Positions 1 through 8,300 of a stretch of 64,000 bases of DNA are shown piece by piece (position 1 is the first letter of the stretch; each line of letters starts with the position of its first letter). The translations under genes and the position numbers were made by a program. The stretch is from Mucilaginibacter pineti. Its GTDB lineage: Bacteria; Bacteroidota; Bacteroidia; Sphingobacteriales; Sphingobacteriaceae. Below the pieces are notes generated by a model. That model worked only from the letters and a program-made list of their open reading frames with translations, had not been told where the DNA came from and ran no database searches. The stretch is taken from contig NZ_FNAI01000008.1 of NCBI RefSeq assembly GCF_900101875.1, positions 1-64,000 of the forward strand, written 5' to 3'.

Positions 1-11
1 AAACTTATAAG

Positions 12-119
12 TTATGCCGTATGACCGCACCGGAAAGTGGCCTAAATAACCAGCCAGTCTATCCGGTGCGGCATAATCATTCACGCGGCATTATGGCCGT
101 TATGCCGATATCGGCATAA
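12..119. repeat. Palindrome-rich junction, possible end of a mobile element
   Basis: The octamer TTATGCCG or its complement CGGCATAA occurs four times: 12-19, 69-76 (inverted), 100-107 and 112-119 (inverted). The last pair forms a perfect 20-bp palindrome at 100-119 with the centre ATAT. The outer pair is extended by CGCACCGGA/TCCGGTGCG, which makes a second, larger imperfect hairpin across about 12-76. Directly after 120 the sequence enters, in frame, the codons of an ArdC-like protein just where its zinc-binding HExxH motif should be. I infer the end of an inserted element or a site-specific recombination site. The family cannot be named because the rest lies outside the window. Confidence 0.5.
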
Positions 120-120
120 G

Positions 121-663
121 GGGCACTGGAGTGGTCACGAAACGCGTTTGAACCGGGATCTCAGTAACCGTTACGGCAGTCCCGGCTATGCCAAAGAAGA
201 ATTACGCGCCGAGATTGCTTCGCTGATGCTGGGCAGCGAACTGAACATCGGGCATAATTTCGGCCAGCATGCGGCTTACGTAGAGAGCTGGATCAAAGTA
301 CTCAAAGACGATCCCGGCGAATTATTCAAAGCTTCTGCCGATGCACAGCACATCACAGACTACCTGATGGACTTTGAAAGAAAAAGGGCGCTTGCTTTGG
401 AGTCAGCCCAAGTCAACGACGACAGGCTGATGAGCGGCGACAGGATCGCCTATAACGGAACCGTTTATCACGTATTGGACGATACAATTCATAAAGCCTG
501 CCATATACAGGATTTAAATACCGGCGCTAAAACCAAACTGAAGGTGCAGGACGGCTTATACGCTTCGTTACTTCAGGTCAGGAATAATCCGCAGGAATTG
601 GGCAGGGAGGATGAACTGACCATAGCAACCGAACAGGTATTTCAGGCACGCGGTTATGAATAA
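121..663 (+). pseudogene. ArdC-like zincin-domain protein, 5' truncated
   Basis: This is the C-terminal part of an ArdC-type protein (antirestriction protein with a zincin-like metallopeptidase domain, typical of conjugative elements). The frame is open upstream of the TTG at 148 and reads GHWSGHETRLNRDL, which matches the sequence that follows HEL in the usual HELGHW zinc motif. The HEL residues themselves are missing because the palindromic junction begins there. Further on it has KEELRAEIASLML, the usual third-ligand helix, then a beta-rich tail with YNGTVYHV. It resembles residues 225-390 of the intact paralogue at 1098-2339. It overlaps the following peptidase gene by 8 bp. A short protein from the TTG at 148 is possible but would lack the active site. 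Confidence 0.7.
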
Positions 664-1084
664 GCTTTTATGGATAGTTTTATGCTGTCTGCCGCTGCGG
701 CATCTGTCCCTCACTTCAGGTTACGGGCTTCGGGTCCACCCCGTTACGGGTTTGGTACGCTTTCATGCAGGTATCGACCTGCGTGCCAGGCAGGACACCG
801 TGTTTGCGGTGATGCCCGGCCGAGTGGATTTCGTGGGCTATGATTCCCTAACCGGCGTGCATATCCGGTTGATCAGTGGCGACTTTGCCATTTTGTATGG
901 CCATCTGTCGCAGGTCTTTGTGCTGGCGGGTGATTCGGTGAATGCCTGTATGCCTTTGGGTGTTACGGGTTCATCAGGCCGGGTTACCGGTGAGCATTTA
1001 CACTTCAGTATTTCTTTGAGACAGGTTCCTGTCAACCCGCTGCTTTTTCTGCGGGGCTTAACGAACAATCAATTAACAAATTAA
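656..1084 (+). CDS. M23-family metallopeptidase (LytM-like), exported
   Basis: A 142-residue peptidoglycan endopeptidase of the M23/LytM type. The N-terminus is a short hydrophobic signal-like segment (residues 1-15). Zinc ligands are visible as HAGIDL (His and Asp, about residues 38-42) and HLH (about 115-117), with the usual SGYGLRVHPVTG entry loop. Such small M23 enzymes occur in conjugative elements, where they may open the wall for the transfer apparatus; that role here is inference from the ArdC-like neighbours. The ATG lies inside the end of the previous gene, and the next gene starts 14 bp later, so the three are probably co-transcribed. Confidence 0.8.
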   Translation: MNKLLWIVLCCLPLRHLSLTSGYGLRVHPVTGLVRFHAGIDLRARQDTVFAVMPGRVDFVGYDSLTGVHIRLISGDFAILYGHLSQVFVLAGDSVNACMPLGVTGSSGRVTGEHLHFSISLRQVPVNPLLFLRGLTNNQLTN

Positions 1085-1097
1085 ATAAGGAAAAACC

Positions 1098-2339
1098 ATG
1101 AGTACACCTTTTAAACCCCTGTCCGAACAGATCACGAACAAGATGATCGCGGACCTGAAAGCCGGAACATCCATCTTTCAACGGCCAAACAACAGTTTGA
1201 ATTCGGCGTTGCCGTTCAACCTCGAAAGCGGGCACCGCTACGCCGGGCCGTCGGCGTTAATTCTTTTAATGCAGAAACGGGACGACCCGCGCTGGGGCAC
1301 GTCCAACCAGGCCAACCGTAACCATACGGCGGTGGTGAAAGGCGCGACCGGTACGCTGATCCAGTTTATGTCCAATTATGAGTACCAGAAAATGGTGGAC
1401 GCTGCGGGCGAACCGGTGCTGAAAGAGAACGGCAAGCAGCGTACCGAGCGTATCAGGCTGGAAGAACCCAAACAGGTAGATGCCTGGCTGTTCAACGGCG
1501 AGCAACTGCGCAATATCCAAAAATGGGAAAAGGAGCCAAACATCCTTTCACCTGCCGAACGCGCGCAGCTCATTTTGGATAACAGCAAAGCCGTGATCGA
1601 GCATGGCGGCGACGATATGTTTTATGACCGCCAGCTGGATGCCATCATTATACCGGAACAGGAACAGTTCCCAAGCCCGGAACAGTATTATGCGGAGGCG
1701 CTGCACCAACTGGCGCACCGGGTAAATGCCCGGGAAGCGCTTGACCGCCCGCAGCTCGGCAACGATCCGGGTGGTATGATCAGCGAGGAATTGCGCACCA
1801 ATTTAGCATCGTTGTTTTTAAGCAAGGAACTGAATTTGCCTTATGACCTGAATGACCATGTGGGCTATGTGCAAAGCTGGTCGCTCATGCTGAAACAAGA
1901 CCCCTCCGAACTGTTTAAAGCAGCCTCGGATGCGCAGCAGATCGTAGACAAGGTTTTAGGCTATGAACAGCAGATCGAGGAAAAGCAGGAAGCTGAACAA
2001 GGCGAGCAGGCAGATAATGCTATGGACACCGCTGCCGAAATTGATCAGCCAAAGATCGACCCGACCAAACTCAACGAAGGCGAAGTGATACCGCATAACG
2101 GCACCGAGTTTAAGGTCATCAAGGTGCAGAAAAACAATGTTTACCAGATGCAGGATTTGGGCAGTGAACAAAAATTTAAGATGAGCGCCAAAGACGGACT
2201 TTTTAAGGAATTGCTTGATGCGCGTAACAACTCGCAGGAAATGGGCCTTGACCGTGGCGCGTCCGCCGAAGAAGCTGCTTATCATGAAACCGAGGCCGTA
2301 GAACAATACCTGGATGAACAGTTCCAGATCGAAAGGTAA
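1098..2339 (+). CDS. ArdC-like protein with degenerate zinc-protease site
   Basis: A 413-residue protein with the two-part ArdC layout: an N-terminal ssDNA-binding-like domain (about 1-130) and a zincin-like domain (about 150-290), followed by an acidic linker and a beta-rich tail (about 335-390). ArdC proteins on conjugative elements protect incoming DNA from restriction. Here the metalloprotease motif reads HQLAH instead of HExxH, so the catalytic glutamate is absent. The helix that normally reads RAEIAS reads RTNLAS, so the third zinc ligand is lost too. Any remaining role is more likely DNA binding than proteolysis. The tail repeats that of the truncated copy at 121-663, so the two are tandem paralogues. 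Confidence 0.75.
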   Translation: MSTPFKPLSEQITNKMIADLKAGTSIFQRPNNSLNSALPFNLESGHRYAGPSALILLMQKRDDPRWGTSNQANRNHTAVVKGATGTLIQFMSNYEYQKMVDAAGEPVLKENGKQRTERIRLEEPKQVDAWLFNGEQLRNIQKWEKEPNILSPAERAQLILDNSKAVIEHGGDDMFYDRQLDAIIIPEQEQFPSPEQYYAEALHQLAHRVNAREALDRPQLGNDPGGMISEELRTNLASLFLSKELNLPYDLNDHVGYVQSWSLMLKQDPSELFKAASDAQQIVDKVLGYEQQIEEKQEAEQGEQADNAMDTAAEIDQPKIDPTKLNEGEVIPHNGTEFKVIKVQKNNVYQMQDLGSEQKFKMSAKDGLFKELLDARNNSQEMGLDRGASAEEAAYHETEAVEQYLDEQFQIER

Positions 2340-2344
2340 TCGCT

Positions 2345-3127
2345 ATGCTAAGACAACAATTTAAACGGGAGGAACTCCCGATGGAGGAACTCCAGAAGCT
2401 GGGGCTGGCGGACTGGAACGTTTTGCATATCGATGATGACGACCTGGCGGCATTGCTGGCAGGGCGGCGCACGGATATGCTGCGTTTGGAAAACCTGGAA
2501 CAGCAGGGTTTGCATATCCCGGCTTTGGATGCCAAGCTGTCTTTGCGGCGCAATGAGGATGGCAAGGTAGAACTATTGGCGCATCCCATTTATAAATATG
2601 CCGAGGGGCCGGAATACCTGACCGATATCGAAAAGGAGAGCCTGGAAAAGGGCGAAGCGGTGAATGTGGTCAAAACCATCAGTGACGGCGAAGGCGACAA
2701 ACGTGAAGTACTGGTCGAATTTGATAACGAGACCAATGAGTTTATTGAAGTCGATACGGGCAAGATCTTTCCGCCCGATGAAATTAACGGGATTCCCCTG
2801 ACCAAAGAACAAAAGAAAAATTACCGGAAAGGCAAGGAAGTAGAAACCGAGGATGGTACGACCATTCAGTATTCCGCGCAGGATAAACACGCGATCCGCG
2901 CCAACCGTTTGGCCCTGATCGCCTCGATATTGATCGACGGTGGTGTTTCTTATGTCCTGTTTAAAGGCTTGAATGCCCTGTTTAACAAGAAACAGGAGGC
3001 CGCGCCGGGTAAGAACTTTAATCAGGCTTTGGAAAAACTTAAAGAGGCTGAAGCGAAACGCGTTGCGCCGGATATTAAGGCTGACAAGGGCGAGGACGAG
3101 GAAATTTCCGAATCGATCAGCCGCTGA
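2345..3127 (+). CDS. DUF4099/DUF3945-type mobile-element protein
   Basis: A 260-residue protein. The N-terminal 60 residues follow the DUF4099 pattern (REELPMEELQKLGL, then an LLAGRRTDML-like end). The middle carries the DUF3945 pattern, including GIPLTKEQKKNYRKGK at about 150-165. Residues about 180-205 are hydrophobic and could be one membrane helix, followed by a charged coiled tail. These domains are characteristic of Bacteroidota conjugative transposons and their function is not established. It starts 5 bp after the ArdC-like gene, and its TGA overlaps the next ATG by one base, which indicates an operon. Confidence 0.65.
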   Translation: MLRQQFKREELPMEELQKLGLADWNVLHIDDDDLAALLAGRRTDMLRLENLEQQGLHIPALDAKLSLRRNEDGKVELLAHPIYKYAEGPEYLTDIEKESLEKGEAVNVVKTISDGEGDKREVLVEFDNETNEFIEVDTGKIFPPDEINGIPLTKEQKKNYRKGKEVETEDGTTIQYSAQDKHAIRANRLALIASILIDGGVSYVLFKGLNALFNKKQEAAPGKNFNQALEKLKEAEAKRVAPDIKADKGEDEEISESISR

Positions 3128-3759
3128 TGCATCCTTATTTTACGCGCTTAGCGATCAGGCCGGAAGTACAAAGGTTCTTCCGGCCTTTTTACCAGGTGGA
3201 TGCTATCGGTAACCCCCTGTTTGCTTATGGTGCAGAAAGCGAACATTTCGGTTTTGCTTTTCATAAGGTGCCAGTAACGGATAGCGTTTGGCTGGCCGGT
3301 AACCTGCAATTTCCGCAAGTCCGGCTGGTTATCCTGTCCGCTTCGGCACTCGACGCCGTTTCCTGGCTGAACAAAAAACTGCCTGCCTTTCCGCAGACCG
3401 AAAATATACTGTTTGTGAGCTTGGGCGCGGGTGTCAGCGATGTACAGTCGTTGTGGCTGCGGGAGCATTTCGCGGGTAAATCTTTTCGACTGCTATTTGG
3501 TAATGATCTGTTGGGACGCATGGCTGATCTGAAGCTGGCGGCTGCTATTCGTGGCTGGCCTTTGTCGGTGTTCCTGGCTGAAAAAGAACAGGTTGTTGTT
3601 AACTTTCGTTCCCGGCAATTTTCTTTCGGCCAGGAACACTTCAGTCTTTTTGCCTTCGAAAAGGCTGCGGGTGTACGCTTTGGTATGGCCACCGACAAGC
3701 CAAAATCATTTAACACATTTTTTGACGAGCTGAAGGCCAGGGCCGGACTGCTGGCCTGA
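3127..3759 (+). CDS. Hypothetical protein of the mobile-element operon, Toprim-like in outline
   Basis: A 210-residue soluble protein not assigned to a family with certainty. The stretch VRLVILSASALDAVSWL (about 65-81) resembles the first strand and helix of Toprim-fold proteins, which often read I-x-E-S-x-I-D-A. FGNDLLGRMADLKLA could be a degenerate D-x-D strand. In conjugative elements a Toprim-like protein often follows DUF3945 proteins, so this is a plausible but unproven match. The expected acidic residues are mostly missing, so catalytic activity is doubtful. It is translationally coupled to the preceding gene by the overlapping TGATG. Confidence 0.45.
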   Translation: MHPYFTRLAIRPEVQRFFRPFYQVDAIGNPLFAYGAESEHFGFAFHKVPVTDSVWLAGNLQFPQVRLVILSASALDAVSWLNKKLPAFPQTENILFVSLGAGVSDVQSLWLREHFAGKSFRLLFGNDLLGRMADLKLAAAIRGWPLSVFLAEKEQVVVNFRSRQFSFGQEHFSLFAFEKAAGVRFGMATDKPKSFNTFFDELKARAGLLA

Positions 3760-3774
3760 TTAATCTTAATTTTT

Positions 3775-4248
3775 ATGGAATCTTTGATAGTTGATGAGCC
3801 GCAGGTGATCACGATCCGGCCTGCGCGTGTTTTTGCTTTTGTGCATGTCATGGCTTTTATGCTGTGCAGCCTGGGCTTTTTACTACTGGCCTGGCGCTTT
3901 TGGCCGGGGCTGGTCTGGATCAGCTTATTGTCCGCCCTGTTCGGGCTTTACCGCTTTTGGTTTATCCGCTGCGTTTGCTATACCATCACGCCGGAGATCA
4001 TCCGCATTCGCCGGGGCATCTTTTTCAAGCGTACCGACCAGCTAGAATTATTTAGGGTCAAGGACTATATTTTGACCCAGCCGTTCTTATTACAAGTCTG
4101 TGGTTTGATGAACCTGACGCTGAAAAGCACCGACCCGGAGAATCCGGTCATCTGGCTGCGGGGCATTCCCGCCTCCGACCTGGTGGATACGCTGCGCGGC
4201 TATGTGCAGCAAGCCCGGCTGAACAACAAAATTTACGAAATTAATTAA
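3775..4248 (+). CDS. PH-domain (DUF304/YdbT-like) membrane protein
   Basis: A 157-residue protein with two membrane helices (about residues 22-42 and 46-66) followed by a bacterial PH-like domain. YTITPEIIRIRRGIFFKRTDQLELFRVKDYIL fits the bPH2 family pattern, given here as one stretch only to mark residues 73-104; the key elements are T-x-E-x-I-x-x-R-x-G and the VKD turn. The function of such proteins is unknown. It follows the mobile-element operon by 15 bp in the same direction and is probably part of it. Confidence 0.65.
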   Translation: MESLIVDEPQVITIRPARVFAFVHVMAFMLCSLGFLLLAWRFWPGLVWISLLSALFGLYRFWFIRCVCYTITPEIIRIRRGIFFKRTDQLELFRVKDYILTQPFLLQVCGLMNLTLKSTDPENPVIWLRGIPASDLVDTLRGYVQQARLNNKIYEIN

Positions 4249-4371
4249 ACTTTTTCCTTCAAAATCAGTCAAATAACTAATTAATTTAGTATATTTAAGG
4301 TATAAAACACGAGGGTATTTCAACCAATTTGCCCGAGGTTGCTTAGCAAGAGATCCGATCATTTGATAGTA

Positions 4372-4599
4372 ATGAAAACATTTGTTTATCTGGTATTTAC
4401 CTGTTTTATTTCTACCGGCGCTTTTATGGGGGTCCTGTATTCCAAAACTCCGCTGCTGCTTTACGCCGTTGGCTTTGGCATCTGGGCACTTTTCCTGTGG
4501 GGGCTTAACCGCCGCATGAAAAAAAATGAGCTGCGCCGCAGCATGGAGCGACAGTTCCAGGACTATATGCGTTACCAGCTGCGTAAGCCCGCACGCTGA
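4372..4599 (+). CDS. Small membrane protein, unknown
   Basis: A 75-residue protein with two predicted membrane helices (about residues 3-22 and 26-45) and a basic C-terminus rich in Arg and Lys. I chose the ATG at 4372 rather than the in-frame TTG at 4339 because the hydrophobic segment begins directly after it. No family was recognised. A terminator-like hairpin follows the stop. Confidence 0.5.
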   Translation: MKTFVYLVFTCFISTGAFMGVLYSKTPLLLYAVGFGIWALFLWGLNRRMKKNELRRSMERQFQDYMRYQLRKPAR

Positions 4600-4617
4600 A
4601 AACTAATTTAATACCGA

Positions 4618-4645
4618 CCCGCTGTGACCACAGCGGGTTTTGTTT
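4618..4645 (+). terminator. Intrinsic terminator
   Basis: CCCGCTGT (4618-4625) pairs with ACAGCGGG (4630-4637) around a 4-nt loop and is followed by TTTTGTTTT. It ends the transcript of the small membrane protein gene. Confidence 0.75.
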
Positions 4646-4663
4646 TACCCCTAATTTATTGCT

Positions 4664-5074
4664 ATGCCCAACTGGTGTTCCAATAGCGTGGTGTTCTCGG
4701 CAGACGAGGCCACGCTGGAAAAGATCCGCAATATGTTTGCGGACATTCAGCAAAAACAGGAATCAACCGGGCTTTACCAGTTGCCCTCATTCGCCAAATC
4801 CGATAAGGGCGTGATAACCGATATCGTGATCAGCCAGGACCGCTTTGAATTTGAAACACGCGGGGAGCCTAACCTGGAGCTGATGATCGAAACAGCGCAA
4901 TTTTACGGGGCTTCCTTCGTCAGCAGGTTTGCCGAAATGAGCAATGGCATTTATGGTGAGGCGAGCTTCGCCGGCAGCACGCTCCGGCTGGTTACCCTCG
5001 ATCAGCAGGACTTTATGGCGCTCCGCTATGACCCTGCGCAAAAGAGTTATCCCTGGGGCGGCAATGTTTTTTGA
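4664..5074 (+). CDS. DUF1281-family protein (ferredoxin-like fold)
   Basis: A 136-residue protein that begins MPNWCSNSVVFSAD, the hallmark of DUF1281/Api92-like proteins found on plasmids, phages and conjugative elements. The later pattern ETRGEPNLELM, then YGASFV and GIYGEASF, also fits. The molecular function of the family is unknown. It is shorter than many members. A second, damaged member lies at 9217-10057 and aligns with it without gaps over about 100 residues once two frameshifts are repaired. Confidence 0.7.
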   Translation: MPNWCSNSVVFSADEATLEKIRNMFADIQQKQESTGLYQLPSFAKSDKGVITDIVISQDRFEFETRGEPNLELMIETAQFYGASFVSRFAEMSNGIYGEASFAGSTLRLVTLDQQDFMALRYDPAQKSYPWGGNVF

Positions 5075-5189
5075 ATATAAAGGCGACCTGCTGGATCATA
5101 TCCTCGACCAAAAGATTGCCACCATCCCGGACTGGCCAACCAACCTGCGTCAGCCTGAAAACGGTACCGGGCCAGGTACGGAAGTGTGA
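5064..5189 (+). CDS. Possible short overlapping gene
   Basis: A 41-codon frame (MFFEYKGDLLDHILDQK...) that starts inside the last codons of the DUF1281-like gene. It is hydrophilic, with no recognised domain. The overlap suggests translational coupling, but an ORF this short can occur by chance. It is listed because it fills the end of the mobile-element block. Confidence 0.25.
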   Translation: MFFEYKGDLLDHILDQKIATIPDWPTNLRQPENGTGPGTEV

Positions 5190-5229
5190 CCGATATTAAA
5201 CCTTTTTCTGTAGTTTTGTCTTATTATAC

Positions 5230-5247
5230 GCGGGCAAATCTGCCCGC
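5230..5247. other. Short hairpin without a U-tract
   Basis: GCGGGCA (5230-5236) and TGCCCGC (5241-5247) form a 7-bp stem with a 4-nt loop between the mobile-element block and the 3' end of the convergent fusion gene. Neither strand has a clear T-run after it, so it may be a weak or Rho-type end signal. The rest of 5190-5381 shows nothing else. Confidence 0.4.
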
Positions 5248-5381
5248 ATTGTGATAAGGTTTCCTCTAAAAATAACATCAATTATAGGGTCTTCAATTTT
5301 CATATCATAGTAACCGGCTAACTTTTGCTTTTAGTCATGTCAGGTTAAATTAATTGAAAACTTTCTGTCACCCGCCCGCTG

Positions 5382-8300
5382 TTAATCCGCCTTCAGGCTC
5401 TTGCCCGGATTAGCCAGCGCAGCCTGGATGGTTTGGTAACTAACGGTTAATAAAGCTATGCCTATTGTACCGGCTGCCGTTAATATAAATATCCACCAGG
5501 AAAAAGCCGTCCTGTAATTATAGTGCTGGAGCCATTGTTCCATAAAAAGGTAGGACAGGGGCATGGCAATCAGCAAGGAAATGAGAACCAACCGGATAAA
5601 ATCTTTAGACAGCATTGCCCACAGCGCCGGGACTGTTGCCCCTAAAACTTTACGTACTCCGATCTCTTTTTTACGCTGCTCAGCCATAAAGGAGGCCATG
5701 CCGAAAAGGCCGAGGCAGCTGATCAGGATAGCGAGGAAAGAAAAACAGCTGGCCAGCTTTCCAACTCTTTCCTCATTGTCAAAGTTTTTGGCGAAATCTT
5801 CACTCACAAAATTATAAGAAAAGGGTGACGAAGCATCGTACTCCTTGAATATGGCGGCTATTTTAGTTAAAGCGGTGTGTGCGCTAACCGATGGGTTGAT
5901 CCGCAGCAGCATATTGGATAAATGTCCTTTGCGCAGGTAAAAGAACATCGGTTTAGCCTGGTCATAGGGCGACCCGGTCACCAGGTCTTTAACAATGCCG
6001 ACAATAGTATAAGTGCCGTTACCCTTCCAGCGGATCGTCTCACCCACCGGTTCTTTCAGTCCCATATAAGCCGCGGCCGTTTCATTGACAATAAAGCTGG
6101 TGGAATCGCTGAGAAAAGTGGACGACAGGTCGTGGCCGCGTTCAACTTTCCAGCCTATGGTTTGCCCGAACTCGGGAGTAATAGCGACACTGGTAAATTC
6201 CTCCTGAAGGGCTGGGCTTTTGCCGCGCCAATCGAGGCCGCTTTGGGTGACATACGTTTGCGTAACAGGCGTTTCCGATTCGGCAACCGCGGATACCATG
6301 CCGGAACTGATGAGGTCATTCCTCACGGCCTGGTATTGTTTATTGATCTCATCGGTTTGCAGCGGTATGGTGATCAGGCCATTGCGGGAATAGCCAACTG
6401 GCCGGTCTTTCGCAAATTCGACTTGGCGGAATATCACGATCGTGCCGATGATCAGCATTACCGAAGCAGTGAATTGCAGGACAACCAGCATCTTGCGCGG
6501 CAGCATAGCCAGCCGCCCGGTACGAAAAGTGCCCTTCAGTACTTTCACAGGCTGGAAAGAAGATAAGTAGATCGCAGGATAGCTGCCGGCAATTAGTGCG
6601 GTGAACACACAAAAACTGATGCTGCAAAGCCAGAAATAAATGTTTGTCCAGGGAATGCCGAGTTGCTTGCCTGCAATGCCGTTGAAGAACGGCAGGCTAA
6701 GCAGTACCAGCGCCAGCCCAAGCACAAAAGCCAGCAGTGCGGTCAGCAGCGACTCGGTATAGAACTGGATGATCAACTGGCTGCGCAGCGAGCCGATTGC
6801 CTTCCGGATGCCTACCTCCATCGCCCGTTTTTCCGAGCGGGCAGTGCTCAGGTTCATAAAGTTAATACAGGCCAGCAGCAGGACGAAAGTACCGATGATC
6901 CCGAAGAGCCAGACATACTGGATACGGCCACCGGTGTTCACCCCGTTTTTGAACTCTGAATATAAATGCCATTTGGCCATAGGATGCAGGAAGACCATGG
7001 GGTTGGAATGCACATCCGCCGTCTTACTGTTCCGGATCGCATTGAGCTTTACATCCTTAATCTTTTGAGAAACCGCCGACATGTCCGCGCCATCTGCCAA
7101 CTGTACAAAGGTCTGGAACATGCTGGAGCCCCAGGGATTGGTAAAACGGGTATCATAATGCTGGCTTTGCACCAGTAAGCGCCAGGGTGCGATAAACTTA
7201 AGGTCAGCAAAATAGGAATTGGAAGTCAGGTCTTCGTAAACGCCGGCTACTTTTACTGTCAGGTCATGGTCAATGCGCAGGGTCTTATTCATGGCCTCTC
7301 CTTTACCGAAAACAGCCAGCGCGGCCGAACGTGAAAGCAGGATCGAAGAAGGATCGTTTAGACCGGCGCGACTTCCTTCGGCCATTTGTAAAGACAACAT
7401 GTCCGTAATACCGGGGTCCATAAAATTACCATTCTGCTTCAGGTTATTTTCGCCAAAGGATAATACATGCGGCCAGGTACCGGATGCCATGACGACATGT
7501 TTAAAGTCGCTGCCATAATTACTCCGCAAGGCCTGTCCCGTTGGATAGGCCTGTGTATTCCAGGTTTCCGTTTGGTTGTTGCTGGTATGATTTTGCATGA
7601 CCATGGCAATGCGGTCGTAATTCGGGATACTTCTATCGAAGCTCAGTTCGCTCCATATCCATAGACCGATGATCAGGCTGACCGACATGCCAAGGGCGAG
7701 GCCTCCGATATTGATAAACGATGTAAATTTCCTGGTGATCAGGGTTCTCCAGGCGATTTTCAAATAATTCTTAAACATAAAGCTGCGGGTTAGTTTTGTA
7801 TAAGACCAGTTTGTAGCGGTCTTGTGACGCAAAATTATCGCAACGGGGCGGTTAAAAGGTCTCAAAGTGTAAGTTGGGCGCTCTTTTTCCAACGCTCGTT
7901 TATATTCCGCCGGGCTTAACCCTGTCATCTCCCGGAAGATCCGGTTAAAGGTAGATTTGGAATTGAATCCGGCGTCCAGCGCAATGCCGATAAGGGTCAG
8001 CCGGTCATAGGCTGGGTCCTGCATTTTTTGAACGACATCCGAAACGCGATACGCATTGATGAAATCGTTAAAGTTTTTCTTCAGCGCTGAATTGATGATC
8101 CGGGATAGTTCGTTTTGATTTATATTAAGTGTTTGTGCCAGCGAGCGTAAGCTGAGATCCGGATCGCGGTAATACAGGCGTGCCTGCATGGCCTCTTTAA
8201 GCCAGATGCCTTTTTGTTTCAGTTCCGCCGGCAGCAATAGCCTTGTGGATTGCACATTAACCGGTACTTCTGTGTTCAGCCTGGAAAACGCCGCCGCAGC

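Noticed and set aside
5230..5247. Strong intrinsic terminator
   Set aside because: The stem is good but no T-run follows on either strand, so it is listed only as a hairpin.
5922..6566. 214-codon + strand ORF
   Set aside because: Shadow of the fusion permease gene on the opposite strand; no domain seen.
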